Of a stretch of 10,058 nucleotides of DNA, positions 1-5,502 are shown piece by piece. The notes below the pieces were generated by a model. That model did not search any database, had not been told where the DNA came from, and saw only the letters and a program-made list of their open reading frames with translations. This stretch comes from Acidimicrobiaceae bacterium (GTDB lineage Bacteria > Actinomycetota > Acidimicrobiia > Acidimicrobiales > MedAcidi-G1): positions 574 through 10,631 of the forward strand of contig DPMC01000283.1 in NCBI GenBank assembly GCA_003541675.1, in the 5' to 3' direction. A program made the translations under genes and the position numbers. Every line of letters begins with the position of its first letter. The first letter of the stretch is position 1.

Positions 1-140
1 GTGGTCGGAGCCACCGTCGTGGACATGGTGCTGGACGTCGCAGCAGCCGGCTCGGCTACCGGCTCAGGGCCTGCAGATCCACAGGCCAATCCGATGCATG
101 CCAGTACGGAGACCGCCGTAGAAATCATAAGTACACGCAC
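1..140 (-). CDS. N-terminus of a secreted lipoprotein, cut by the left window edge
   Basis: Read on the minus strand, an open frame runs from about 140 off the left edge. From a GTG at 140 it begins MRVLMISTAVSVLACIGLAC: one arginine, a hydrophobic stretch of about 17 residues, then a cysteine near residue 20 in a lipobox-like setting (GLAC followed by GSAGPEP). After that it becomes rich in Pro, Ala, Ser and Thr, ending in VAPT at the edge. This is the layout of an actinobacterial lipoprotein: signal peptide, lipidated cysteine, flexible linker to an exported domain. A minus-strand AGGAG (plus-strand 151-155) lies 10 nt before the GTG. An in-frame ATG at 128 is the alternative start but would lose the arginine. 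The exported domain is outside the window, so no function can be assigned. The lipobox is not canonical, since glycine sits at -3, so a plain secretion signal is also possible. Confidence 0.72.
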   Translation of the reverse strand, partial: MRVLMISTAVSVLACIGLACGSAGPEPVAEPAAATSSTMSTTVAPT

Positions 141-213
141 TTTGCGAACTCTCCTACATGTCTGGAGGAACAGGACTTATTGGATTGGCTCAGGTATCTG
201 AATGGACAAAGTT

Positions 214-306
214 TCGGCACCGGAGGTCCCGGTGGCTCCCGCACATTCGAGCGTCTGTCGCCCCCTCGTATGAAGGGGTGCGGGTGCCGACCCCCTGCTA
301 GGCAGG
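214..306. ncRNA. Candidate structured leader RNA or small RNA
   Basis: Three local stems lie close together. TCGGCACC (214-221) pairs perfectly with GGTGCCGA (283-290). Inside it, CCCCT (262-266) pairs with AGGGG (274-278) around a 7-nt loop. Just after it, CCTGC (294-298) pairs with GCAGG (302-306) around TAG. A competing pairing, GGGGT (275-279) with ACCCC (290-294), excludes the first two, so two alternative folds can be drawn. No T-tract follows. The element could act in the fumarase leader (plus) or in the leader of the lipoprotein gene (minus). In GC-rich DNA such stems also arise by chance, and the strand is unknown. Confidence 0.25.
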
Positions 307-347
307 TCCGAACCGCATCTGGTCAGAAAGGTACAAGGAAGGCGGCG

Positions 348-428
348 ATGACCATGCGCAAGGGAAACATCAGCCAAAACCAAAGTTGCGGACTAGAAGA
401 TTCCTACGTGGCCCAACTGACTTTCTAG
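348..428 (+). CDS. Possible small protein or leader peptide of 26 residues
   Basis: An ATG at 348 follows AAGGAAGG (335-342) with a 5-nt spacer, one of the best SD sites in the window. The frame runs 26 codons to TAG at 426-428. The peptide starts [10 protein letters not shown], has one cysteine, and ends VAQLTF; it has no signal peptide, membrane segment or recognisable domain. There is no run of one amino acid as in classical attenuation peptides. The start codon lies in the 3' arm of a 6-bp stem (TGGTCA 320-325 with TGACCA 349-354), with the SD in the loop. A perfect hairpin follows 18 nt after the stop. Fumarase begins 137 nt downstream, so it could be a regulatory leader ORF. Codon choice is less GC-rich than in the neighbouring genes, so a chance ORF is quite possible. 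Confidence 0.3.
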   Translation: MTMRKGNISQNQSCGLEDSYVAQLTF

Positions 429-445
429 ACCTACGACAGTCCGGG

Positions 446-460
446 TAGCCCTGTGGGCTA
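446..460. promoter_or_regulatory. Perfect inverted repeat upstream of fumarase (operator or hairpin)
   Basis: TAGCCC-TGT-GGGCTA is a perfect 6-bp inverted repeat with a 3-nt centre. It lies 18 nt after the small ORF stop and about 105 bp before the fumarase ATG. As RNA it is a tight hairpin; as DNA it could be a dimeric regulator's site. No T-run follows, so a classical intrinsic terminator is not supported. I do not recognise it as a known operator. Confidence 0.3.
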
Positions 461-564
461 GGAATCGGTCGTCGCCAATTTGTCGACCACCTAGCGACCC
501 CTCCAAACGCTCCCACGAAGAACCCCCGCAGGCCGTCGCGGGCTCGACCGGTAGGTTGGAGACC

Positions 565-2196
565 ATGGCCGACGCCCTCCTCCCCCTCACCGAGGACCCG
601 CACGCCACCACCACATACCGGCACCTGACCGCTGACGGCGTCTCCACCGTCGAAGGTCCCGCCGGACGGACCTTCCTGGAGGTCGAGCCGGAGGCCATCC
701 GGCTACTGGCGGCGACGGGCATGCGTGACATTGCCCATCTGCTTCGCCCCGCTCACCTAGCTCAGGTGGCGGCCATCCTCGACGACCCTGAGGCATCCCC
801 CAACGACCGCTTCGTGGCCACCGAACTCCTCCAAAACGCCTGCATCGCAGCCGGCGGAGTGCTCCCTTCCTGTCAGGACACTGGCACCGCCATCGTGTCG
901 GCAAAGAAAGGCGAACTCGTCCTCACTGGCGGCGACGACCGGGAGGCCATCTCGCTCGGCGTACAGGACACCTACCTCACGTCGAATCTGCGTTACTCAC
1001 AGCTCGCTCCGGTGGACATGTTCACCGAGCGCAACACCGGGACGAACCTGCCGGCACAGATCGAGATCGAGTCCGTTCCCGGTAGCGCCTACAAGTTTCT
1101 CTTCATGGCCAAGGGTGGCGGTTCGGCCAACAAGAGCTTTCTCTTTCAGGAGACCAAGGCGCTCCTCAACCCGGAGAGCCTGACCCGCTTCCTCGAGGAG
1201 AATCTCCGCAGCCTGGGAACAGCCGCCTGTCCGCCGTACCACCTGGCCGTGGTCATCGGCGGCACGTCGGCCGAACACACGATGCGGACCGCCAAGTACG
1301 CCTCGGCCCACTACCTAGACAACCTGCCCACCGAGGGCAGCGAATCGGGCCACGGCTTTCGCGACCTCGACTGGGAGCAGCGGATCTTGGACATGACCCG
1401 CCAGTTCGGGATCGGCGCCCAGTTCGGCGGCAAGTACTTTTGCCATGACGTCCGGGTGGTTCGGCTGCCGCGCCACGGAGCGTCCAACCCGGTAGGGATC
1501 GCCGTGTCCTGTTCGGCCGACCGTCAGGCCCTCGGAATGATCACCGCCGACGGCCTGTTCCTCGAGCAACTGGAGGAGGACCCCGCCCGGTACCTCCCCG
1601 AGGTGACCGACGACGACCTGTCGACCGATGTCGTGCCAATCGACCTCGGCCAGCCCATGGACGCCATACGGTCCGAACTATCGAAGCACCCGATCAAGAC
1701 CCGGCTGGCACTCACCGGCACCCTCGTGGTGGCCCGCGACATCGCCCACGCCAAGATCGCCGAGCTGCTTGACGCTGGCCAGCCCATGCCGGACTACCTG
1801 CGGGATCATCCCGTCTACTACGCCGGTCCGGCTAAGACCCCGGAGGGCTACGCATCGGGCTCGTTCGGCCCCACCACGGCCGGCCGCATGGACGGCTACG
1901 TCGACCGTTTCCAGGAGGCCGGCGGGAGCCTCGTCATGTTGGCAAAGGGCAACCGCTCCCGTCAGGTCACCGAGGCGTGTGCCCGACACGGGGGCTTCTA
2001 CCTCGGGTCCATCGGCGGTCCTGCGGCCCGGCTGGCTCTGGACTCCATCCGCAAGGTCGAGGTGCTGGAGTACCCCGAACTGGGCATGGAGGCCGTGTGG
2101 CGCATAGAGGTCGAAGACTTCCCGGCCTTCGTGGTGGTCGACGACAAGGGCGGCGACTTCTTTGACGAAGTGTCGACCCCGGTCGCTCTTTCCTGA
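565..2196 (+). CDS. fumA: Class I fumarate hydratase (iron-sulfur, FumA/FumB type)
   Basis: This enzyme interconverts fumarate and L-malate in the TCA cycle. At 543 residues it matches the single-chain FumA/FumB form (about 548), with the Fumerase N-terminal domain and the C-terminal swivel domain (from about residue 350) fused. The three expected 4Fe-4S cysteines are visible: Cys103 in PSCQDTGTA, Cys222 in [21 protein letters not shown], and Cys316 in AVSCSADRQ. The C-terminal part has the conserved GPTTAGRMD and AKGNRS motifs (the latter near 461) and GGPAA. I chose the ATG at 565; GGAG lies 3 nt and GTAGG 9 nt upstream. The TTG at 556 would add three residues but sits directly against the GTAGG. 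Such clusters are oxygen-sensitive. Many actinobacteria use the cofactor-free class II FumC instead. Related class I enzymes also hydrate mesaconate, so that activity cannot be excluded. It converges on the FAH-family gene. Confidence 0.95.
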   Translation: MADALLPLTEDPHATTTYRHLTADGVSTVEGPAGRTFLEVEPEAIRLLAATGMRDIAHLLRPAHLAQVAAILDDPEASPNDRFVATELLQNACIAAGGVLPSCQDTGTAIVSAKKGELVLTGGDDREAISLGVQDTYLTSNLRYSQLAPVDMFTERNTGTNLPAQIEIESVPGSAYKFLFMAKGGGSANKSFLFQETKALLNPESLTRFLEENLRSLGTAACPPYHLAVVIGGTSAEHTMRTAKYASAHYLDNLPTEGSESGHGFRDLDWEQRILDMTRQFGIGAQFGGKYFCHDVRVVRLPRHGASNPVGIAVSCSADRQALGMITADGLFLEQLEEDPARYLPEVTDDDLSTDVVPIDLGQPMDAIRSELSKHPIKTRLALTGTLVVARDIAHAKIAELLDAGQPMPDYLRDHPVYYAGPAKTPEGYASGSFGPTTAGRMDGYVDRFQEAGGSLVMLAKGNRSRQVTEACARHGGFYLGSIGGPAARLALDSIRKVEVLEYPELGMEAVWRIEVEDFPAFVVVDDKGGDFFDEVSTPVALS

Positions 2197-2207
2197 AACC
2201 CGGTGAG

Positions 2208-2222
2208 GCGTCGATCAGACGC
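2208..2222. terminator. Hairpin between the convergent fumarase and FAH-family genes
   Basis: GCGTC-GATCA-GACGC forms a perfect 5-bp stem with a 5-nt loop, 11 nt after the fumarase stop. The stop codon of the opposing gene (2215-2217) lies in the loop. Its place in an 18-bp gap between convergent genes suggests a two-way terminator or 3'-end stabiliser. There is no T-tract on either side, so it is at best a weak intrinsic terminator. Confidence 0.35.
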
Positions 2223-3108
2223 AGTGGTTGACCATGTGGCCCACGCCCACGATGTGCGAATCGATCCGCTGGCCCACTCCGAGGCACCGCCCCTGAGCGT
2301 CGCCCACACCGGACGGCGTACCCGTAAACACCAGGTCACCGGCCTCGAGCGTGCACACGGCCGACAGGTAGGCCACCAACTGCTTGACGCCTACGATCAT
2401 GCGACTTGTCCGACTGTCCTGACGGACCTCGCCATCCACCGCGCAGGTCAAAGGCAGGTCGTCCTGCTCGTTGAGCAGGTCCGATGAGACCACGGCCGGC
2501 CCGATGGGCCCGAAGGTGTCGTAGCTCTTTCCGAGACTGAACTGGGCTGGGGCCGACGCGTTCTGCAAAGTCCGCTCGGAAATGTCCTGACCGACGGTCA
2601 CCCCGGCCAGGGCATCCCATACCTCGGACTCGTCGAGGTCCCGACAGGTCCGACCGACTACCGCCACCAGCTCTACCTCGTAGTCGGTGCGGTCACCCAC
2701 GATCCGGACATCTGCCGAAGGGCCGACCAGACACGACGGGAACTTGGTGAAGATCACCGGTGCGCTGGATGGCGCCCGACCCATCTCGTCGATATGGGCC
2801 AGATAGTTCATGCCGATGCCGAACACCTTCTGTGGTCGGGGTACTGGTGGGCCGAGATCGTCCAGGCCGACCATCCCGTCGGGATCCCCAGCGGGGATAC
2901 CCCGATCATCGGTCAGCGCATCGAGCGCACTGCTGGCCGACACCGCGGCCATGGGGTCGGCCAGACGGCCGTCGGTGAGCCGACCAAGGTCCCACCACCT
3001 CGCGGTGGCCCCATCCGTCGATGTCCCGCCGCCACCCGGCGGGTCCACCAGCCCAACGTCCAGAAGGACGGCGCGTCCGTCGTTGAGTGCGGCCAGTCGG
3101 AATGCCAT
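2215..3108 (-). CDS. Fumarylacetoacetate hydrolase (FAH) family protein
   Basis: A 297-residue FAH-superfamily enzyme, a metal-dependent family that hydrolyses, decarboxylates or tautomerises 2-oxoacids (acylpyruvases, oxaloacetate decarboxylase, 5-oxopent-3-ene-1,2,5-tricarboxylate decarboxylase, 2-hydroxyhepta-2,4-diene-1,7-dioate isomerase). A variable N-terminal part of about 90 residues precedes the catalytic fold, which starts at QKVFGIGMNYLAH. Visible signatures are His105 and Glu108, the metal-site YEVE (Glu144 and Glu146), the later Asp175 in VGQDIS, GKSYDTFGPIGP (194-204), and FTGTPSGVG near 261-269. The exact substrate cannot be read from sequence. I chose the ATG at 3108, since MAFRLAALNDGRAVLLD matches the usual family N-terminus. 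Starts further upstream, to 3195, add an Arg/Gly-rich tail unlike the family. There is no strong SD. It converges on fumarase, so the two are not an operon. An oxaloacetate- or acylpyruvate-type substrate would suit the neighbour, but that is inference. Confidence 0.9.
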   Translation of the reverse strand: MAFRLAALNDGRAVLLDVGLVDPPGGGGTSTDGATARWWDLGRLTDGRLADPMAAVSASSALDALTDDRGIPAGDPDGMVGLDDLGPPVPRPQKVFGIGMNYLAHIDEMGRAPSSAPVIFTKFPSCLVGPSADVRIVGDRTDYEVELVAVVGRTCRDLDESEVWDALAGVTVGQDISERTLQNASAPAQFSLGKSYDTFGPIGPAVVSSDLLNEQDDLPLTCAVDGEVRQDSRTSRMIVGVKQLVAYLSAVCTLEAGDLVFTGTPSGVGDAQGRCLGVGQRIDSHIVGVGHMVNHCV

Positions 3109-3256
3109 GACCAGAGTCTCGCCCCCGCAGCGCGGATCCGTCGCCGAACCGGACCTGACAGGCGGGCCGCGACGCGCCATGATGGACATACGCACACCGT
3201 CGATCCGTCAACCATCACAATGGGGCGGTCCGACCCCGACAACCGGAGGTTCGAGC
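3109..3256. promoter_or_regulatory. Divergent control region between the FAH-family gene and hpf
   Basis: This 148-bp gap separates two divergent starts. On the plus strand, CTGACA (3155-3160) and CATGAT (3178-3183) are spaced by 17 bp, matching a housekeeping promoter at 5/6 and 4/6 positions. It would start hpf transcription near 3190, leaving a leader of about 65 nt. On the minus strand, TTGACG (3211-3206) precedes TATGTC (3190-3185) with a short 15-bp spacer, a weaker candidate for the FAH gene. The two overlap, so divergent transcription could be mutually exclusive. These calls rest on consensus matching by eye. Confidence 0.3.
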
Positions 3257-4024
3257 TTGACCAAGCCACATGCCGTCTGCGAGGTGGAGTTGCTCACGAA
3301 GGGACCGGTGCGGCCAGCTGACCGGACTCTGGCTTCAGCCAAGATCCAGGCCATGTGCGAGGTCGGACACGAACCGGTGCTTTCCGCGGTGGTCAAGCTG
3401 CGCATACGGGACCATTCGATGGACTCGCTGGCCGCCATTGCCGAGGCCACGCTTGACCTCAACGGTGTACCGGTCCGGGCGCACTCCTCGGCCAACACCA
3501 TGACCGAGGCCATCGACGAACTCGACGATCGTCTCACGCGTCGACTCCGGCGCCATCGCAAGCGCCTGGAAGACCGCCGCCACGATTCCGAGCCGGATGC
3601 CAGTCGAGCCCACCCCGGCTACGCCGAGGTTCCGGCCGACGACCGCGAGGTGGTCCGCCACAAGACCCTGGCCATGGCATCTATGACCGCCGAGGAAGCC
3701 GTCGACGAGATGGACCTGCTGGACCACGGCTTCTACCTCTACGTTGACGCAGACCACGACATCGACCGGGTCGTGTACCACAACGGTGACGGGCTCATCT
3801 ACGTCGTCCCGTCGGTGGACGGCGAGGAGCTTCCTGGCGACACCCGGCCCCCTATCCACCCAGCCTCGCTCGTGCTGAACCACCTCCCGGTGGAGGAGGC
3901 GGCCATGCTGCTCGACGAGGGAGACGAGCCGTTCGTGTTCTTCGCTGAACCCGAAACGAACCGTGGCCAGGTGCTCTACCGGCGCTTCGACGGCCACTAC
4001 GGCCTCATAACCCCCGCCGTCTGA
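3257..4024 (+). CDS. hpf: Long ribosome hibernation factor (HPF/RaiA family) with two S30AE C-terminal domains
   Basis: This protein binds the ribosome in stress or stationary phase, where it blocks the tRNA/mRNA channel and protects or dimerises ribosomes. It is 255 residues from a TTG at 3257, preceded by GGAGG (3245-3249) with a 7-nt spacer, an excellent SD that fixes the start. Residues 1-107 form the ribosome-binding domain, ending in a basic stretch (RRLRRHRKRLEDRR). A linker (about 108-130) leads to a first S30AE_C domain (about 131-185: VVRHKTLAMASMTAEEAVDE, later HGFYLYVDAD, VVYHNGDG). A second copy follows (about 198-253: LVLNHLPVEEAAMLLDEGDE, then VLYRRFDGHYGLITP). Most long HPFs have one such domain of about 55 residues. 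From memory, mycobacterial RafH also carries two. Longer frames reaching back to 2810 are antisense to the FAH gene and lack family similarity. coaE follows after 28 nt. Confidence 0.9.
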   Translation: MTKPHAVCEVELLTKGPVRPADRTLASAKIQAMCEVGHEPVLSAVVKLRIRDHSMDSLAAIAEATLDLNGVPVRAHSSANTMTEAIDELDDRLTRRLRRHRKRLEDRRHDSEPDASRAHPGYAEVPADDREVVRHKTLAMASMTAEEAVDEMDLLDHGFYLYVDADHDIDRVVYHNGDGLIYVVPSVDGEELPGDTRPPIHPASLVLNHLPVEEAAMLLDEGDEPFVFFAEPETNRGQVLYRRFDGHYGLITPAV

Positions 4025-4052
4025 TCAGCATCTGCCTCTTCCGGTCCCTCTG

Positions 4053-4733
4053 GTGACCCACAGGATCCGGGTCGTTGGCCTCTGTGGAGGCATCGGCGCC
4101 GGTAAGTCCACGGTGGCCACACTGCTGGCCGAACGGGGCGCCACGGTGATTGACGTGGATGCCCTCGGCCGCCAAGTCCTTACCGACGATGATGTGCATG
4201 CCGCCGTGGTGGCCGAGTTCGGCGATGGCGTGCTGGACGCCGATGGCGCCGTCGACCGAAAGGCCCTGGCCGCCGAGGTGTTCGCATCTAAGGGACGCCT
4301 CACCGACCTGGAAGCCATCAGTCACCCGGCCATCAACCGGGAACTGGACCGCCGCCTCACCCAGTTAGCCGGCCCGACGGAATCGGCCGGCAGCCTGCTG
4401 GTGATCCTGGACATGGCGGTCCTAGTGGAGAGCGACCTCGGTCGTCTCCCCAATGGTCGGGGTTACCGCGAGGTAGTTGTCGTCGAGGCCGACCTTGAGA
4501 TTCGCCTGGCTCGGCTGGTGGGTCGCGGCATGACGGTCGAGAACGCTTCGGCCCGCATGGCCGCTCAGGCTGATGACGCGGAACGCCGAGCGGTGGCCGA
4601 CCACGTGGTGGTCAACAACGGCGACGAGGTCGAATTGGCTGCTGAGGTCGACCGGCTGTTTGAGCAACTCACCAGTGAACCGGTTACCAGTGGAGAGCGC
4701 TCAGCACCCGATCGGTGTACTCCGGGCGACTAA
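4053..4733 (+). CDS. coaE: Dephospho-CoA kinase
   Basis: CoaE catalyses the last step of coenzyme A synthesis, ATP-dependent phosphorylation of the 3'-hydroxyl of dephospho-CoA, in the cytoplasm. The 226-residue protein has the P-loop GGIGAGKS (residues 12-19), IDVDALGR (33-40, with the expected acidic residues), ISHPAI (89-94), the LID-type segment RGMTVENASARMAAQ (158-172), and the conserved VVNNGD (186-191). It is slightly longer than the usual 195-210 because of a low-complexity tail after FEQL. That tail is encoded in the 50-bp overlap with the opposing phosphatase gene. The start is the GTG at 4053, four residues before the first beta strand. No SD is visible and no other start lies between it and the hpf stop. 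It may be co-transcribed with hpf. Confidence 0.95.
   Translation: MTHRIRVVGLCGGIGAGKSTVATLLAERGATVIDVDALGRQVLTDDDVHAAVVAEFGDGVLDADGAVDRKALAAEVFASKGRLTDLEAISHPAINRELDRRLTQLAGPTESAGSLLVILDMAVLVESDLGRLPNGRGYREVVVVEADLEIRLARLVGRGMTVENASARMAAQADDAERRAVADHVVVNNGDEVELAAEVDRLFEQLTSEPVTSGERSAPDRCTPGD
4671..4692. repeat. Short direct repeat around a palindrome at the coaE/cysQ 3' ends
   Basis: ACCAGTG (4671-4677), the self-complementary AACCGGTT (4678-4685) and a second ACCAGTG (4686-4692) follow each other without gaps. The stop codon of the minus-strand phosphatase (4684-4686) lies at the junction, while the coaE frame reads through. It may be a trace of a small duplication that extended coaE, or chance. 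Confidence 0.4.
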
Positions 4734-5421
4734 CCACCAGCCCGGCCACCACCGGACGGGGCTTGTTGAACACCAACTGCGAGCCGTCGATGCCCGACAC
4801 GTCCAACCCGGCGGCCATGGCCACCCCGGCCGGCGCGCAGGCATCCCACTCGTAGAGGCCCGAGGGGTGGACGTAGACGTCGACCGCTCCGGACACCACG
4901 GCCATGGCCTTCACGCCGGCCGAGCCGCACGAACGGACCACCCCACCGATGGCGGCTGCCACCTCCTCGGCCTCACCCCACTGGGACCGGCTGGTGACGA
5001 TGATCGGTCGGTCCCGATTCGACGTCCGGTCGACCACCGAGACCCAGGTGCCGTACAGGCCACCGCTGGGTGGCAACGACACGGCTGCTGCGGTCGGCAC
5101 GCCGTCCTCCACGAGGGCCACGTGCACCGCCCACTCCACACTGCCCGCGCGGGCGAAGTCACGGGTCCCATCCAGCGGATCGATGATCCACACGCGATCG
5201 GCACCGAGACGGGCCCTGTCATCGCTGCCCTCCTCGGACAGCACCGCATCCTCGGGCCGGAGCTCCGACAGACGAGCCATTAGGTGCTCGTGGGCACGGT
5301 GGTCGCCCTGGTCCTGGATCTGAGACGGGGTCCAACCGCCGGCCCGGCCCTCAGCTAGCACGCCGAGGAGCACGTCACCGGCCTCCTGGGCCAGAAGCCC
5401 GGCCAGTTCGTGATCTCTCAT
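4684..5421 (-). CDS. cysQ: CysQ-type 3'(2'),5'-bisphosphate nucleotidase (inositol monophosphatase superfamily)
   Basis: This is a Mg-dependent, lithium-sensitive-type phosphatase that most likely removes the 3'-phosphate of PAP/PAPS to give AMP/APS. It is 245 residues long. The metal-binding motifs are in order: LSEEGSDD (61-68, Glu63 and Glu64), WIIDPLDGTRDF (78-89), and YEWDACAP (190-197, Asp193). The EWD context, the IDGS and NKPRP region and the C-terminal SRPEY resemble mycobacterial CysQ more than inositol monophosphatase SuhB, which I rank second; fructose-1,6-bisphosphatase activity is possible. The start is the ATG at 5421 with no clear SD. A minus-strand TAGGGT sits 9 bp upstream, consistent with a leaderless or nearly leaderless mRNA. 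It is divergent from fabH and overlaps the coaE 3' end by 50 bp. Confidence 0.85.
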   Translation of the reverse strand: MRDHELAGLLAQEAGDVLLGVLAEGRAGGWTPSQIQDQGDHRAHEHLMARLSELRPEDAVLSEEGSDDRARLGADRVWIIDPLDGTRDFARAGSVEWAVHVALVEDGVPTAAAVSLPPSGGLYGTWVSVVDRTSNRDRPIIVTSRSQWGEAEEVAAAIGGVVRSCGSAGVKAMAVVSGAVDVYVHPSGLYEWDACAPAGVAMAAGLDVSGIDGSQLVFNKPRPVVAGLVVSRPEYTDRVLSALHW

Positions 5422-5430
5422 CGTCGGGCG

Positions 5431-5457
5431 ACCCTAACCCCAGCCGGTGGCTACCCT
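5431..5457. promoter_or_regulatory. Candidate back-to-back -10 elements between cysQ and fabH
   Basis: Two hexamers fit the actinobacterial TANNNT -10 pattern. TAGGGT on the minus strand (5436-5431) lies 9 bp before the cysQ ATG, predicting a transcript starting within about three bases of it. TACCCT on the plus strand (5452-5457) would start fabH transcription near 5464, just where a hairpin begins. I see no good -35 for either. The gap is only 81 bp, so both promoters must lie in it or inside the flanking genes. Confidence 0.3.
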
Positions 5458-5462
5458 TCCCC

Positions 5463-5480
5463 TGGGGCTGATCGGCCCCA
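5463..5480 (+). promoter_or_regulatory. Hairpin in the fabH leader
   Basis: TGGGGC (5463-5468) pairs perfectly with GCCCCA (5475-5480) around a 6-nt loop. It ends 22 nt before the fabH ATG and 12 nt before its SD. It could be a 5'-end stabilising hairpin or a regulator's binding site. Which of these, if either, cannot be told from sequence. Confidence 0.3.
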
Positions 5481-5502
5481 ACTGCACACATCGGAGCACC
5501 CC

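Larger units (their letters stand above)
141..564. other. Gene-poor region between divergent genes, with inverted repeats
   Basis: This 424-bp stretch lies between the minus-strand lipoprotein start and fumarase and should contain both promoters. Frames here lack the strong GC-ending codon bias of the flanking genes, and no large protein is recognisable. It holds several inverted repeats (214-221 with 283-290; 262-266 with 274-278; 294-298 with 302-306; 320-325 with 349-354; 446-451 with 455-460; 525-529 with 538-542) and a small ORF at 348-428. I could not place a convincing -35/-10 pair on either strand. No tRNA, tmRNA, RNase P RNA, SRP RNA or riboswitch consensus known to me fits. Confidence 0.7.

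Noticed and set aside
214..290. A tRNA-like cloverleaf, including a selenocysteine-type 8-bp acceptor stem
   Set aside because: There is no TTCRA T-loop next to the acceptor stem, no proper 5-bp anticodon arm with a 7-nt loop, and extra bases between the arm and the 3' strand, on either strand.
180..428. 82-codon plus-strand frame starting at a TTG
   Set aside because: Codon use lacks the GC-ending bias of the real genes, the protein is Gly/Arg-rich with no recognisable domain, and the only convincing ribosome site is inside it, at the ATG at 348. I keep only the short form as a weak candidate.
141..564. tmRNA, RNase P RNA, SRP RNA or a known riboswitch in the gene-poor region
   Set aside because: I looked for the conserved cores of these RNAs. 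A few short resemblances (for example GGTCAG followed by GGAAGG near 321-342) do not extend to the required structure.
3109..3195. Longer FAH-family protein starting at 3195
   Set aside because: The added 29 residues are basic and unlike the family N-terminus. The ATG at 3108 begins exactly at the first conserved strand.
2810..3256. Extension of the hibernation factor to a 404-residue protein starting at 2810
   Set aside because: The extra residues are Arg/Pro/Ser-rich, antisense to the FAH-family gene, and unlike the family. A TTG at 3257 with an ideal GGAGG explains the start.
3335..3997. 220-residue minus-strand frame opposite the hibernation factor gene
   Set aside because: Val/His/Gly-rich composition typical of an antisense shadow in GC-rich DNA. 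The plus strand carries recognisable domains.
4573..5283. 236-residue plus-strand frame opposite the CysQ-type gene
   Set aside because: His/Arg/Gly-rich translation without domain similarity. The minus strand encodes all phosphatase motifs.
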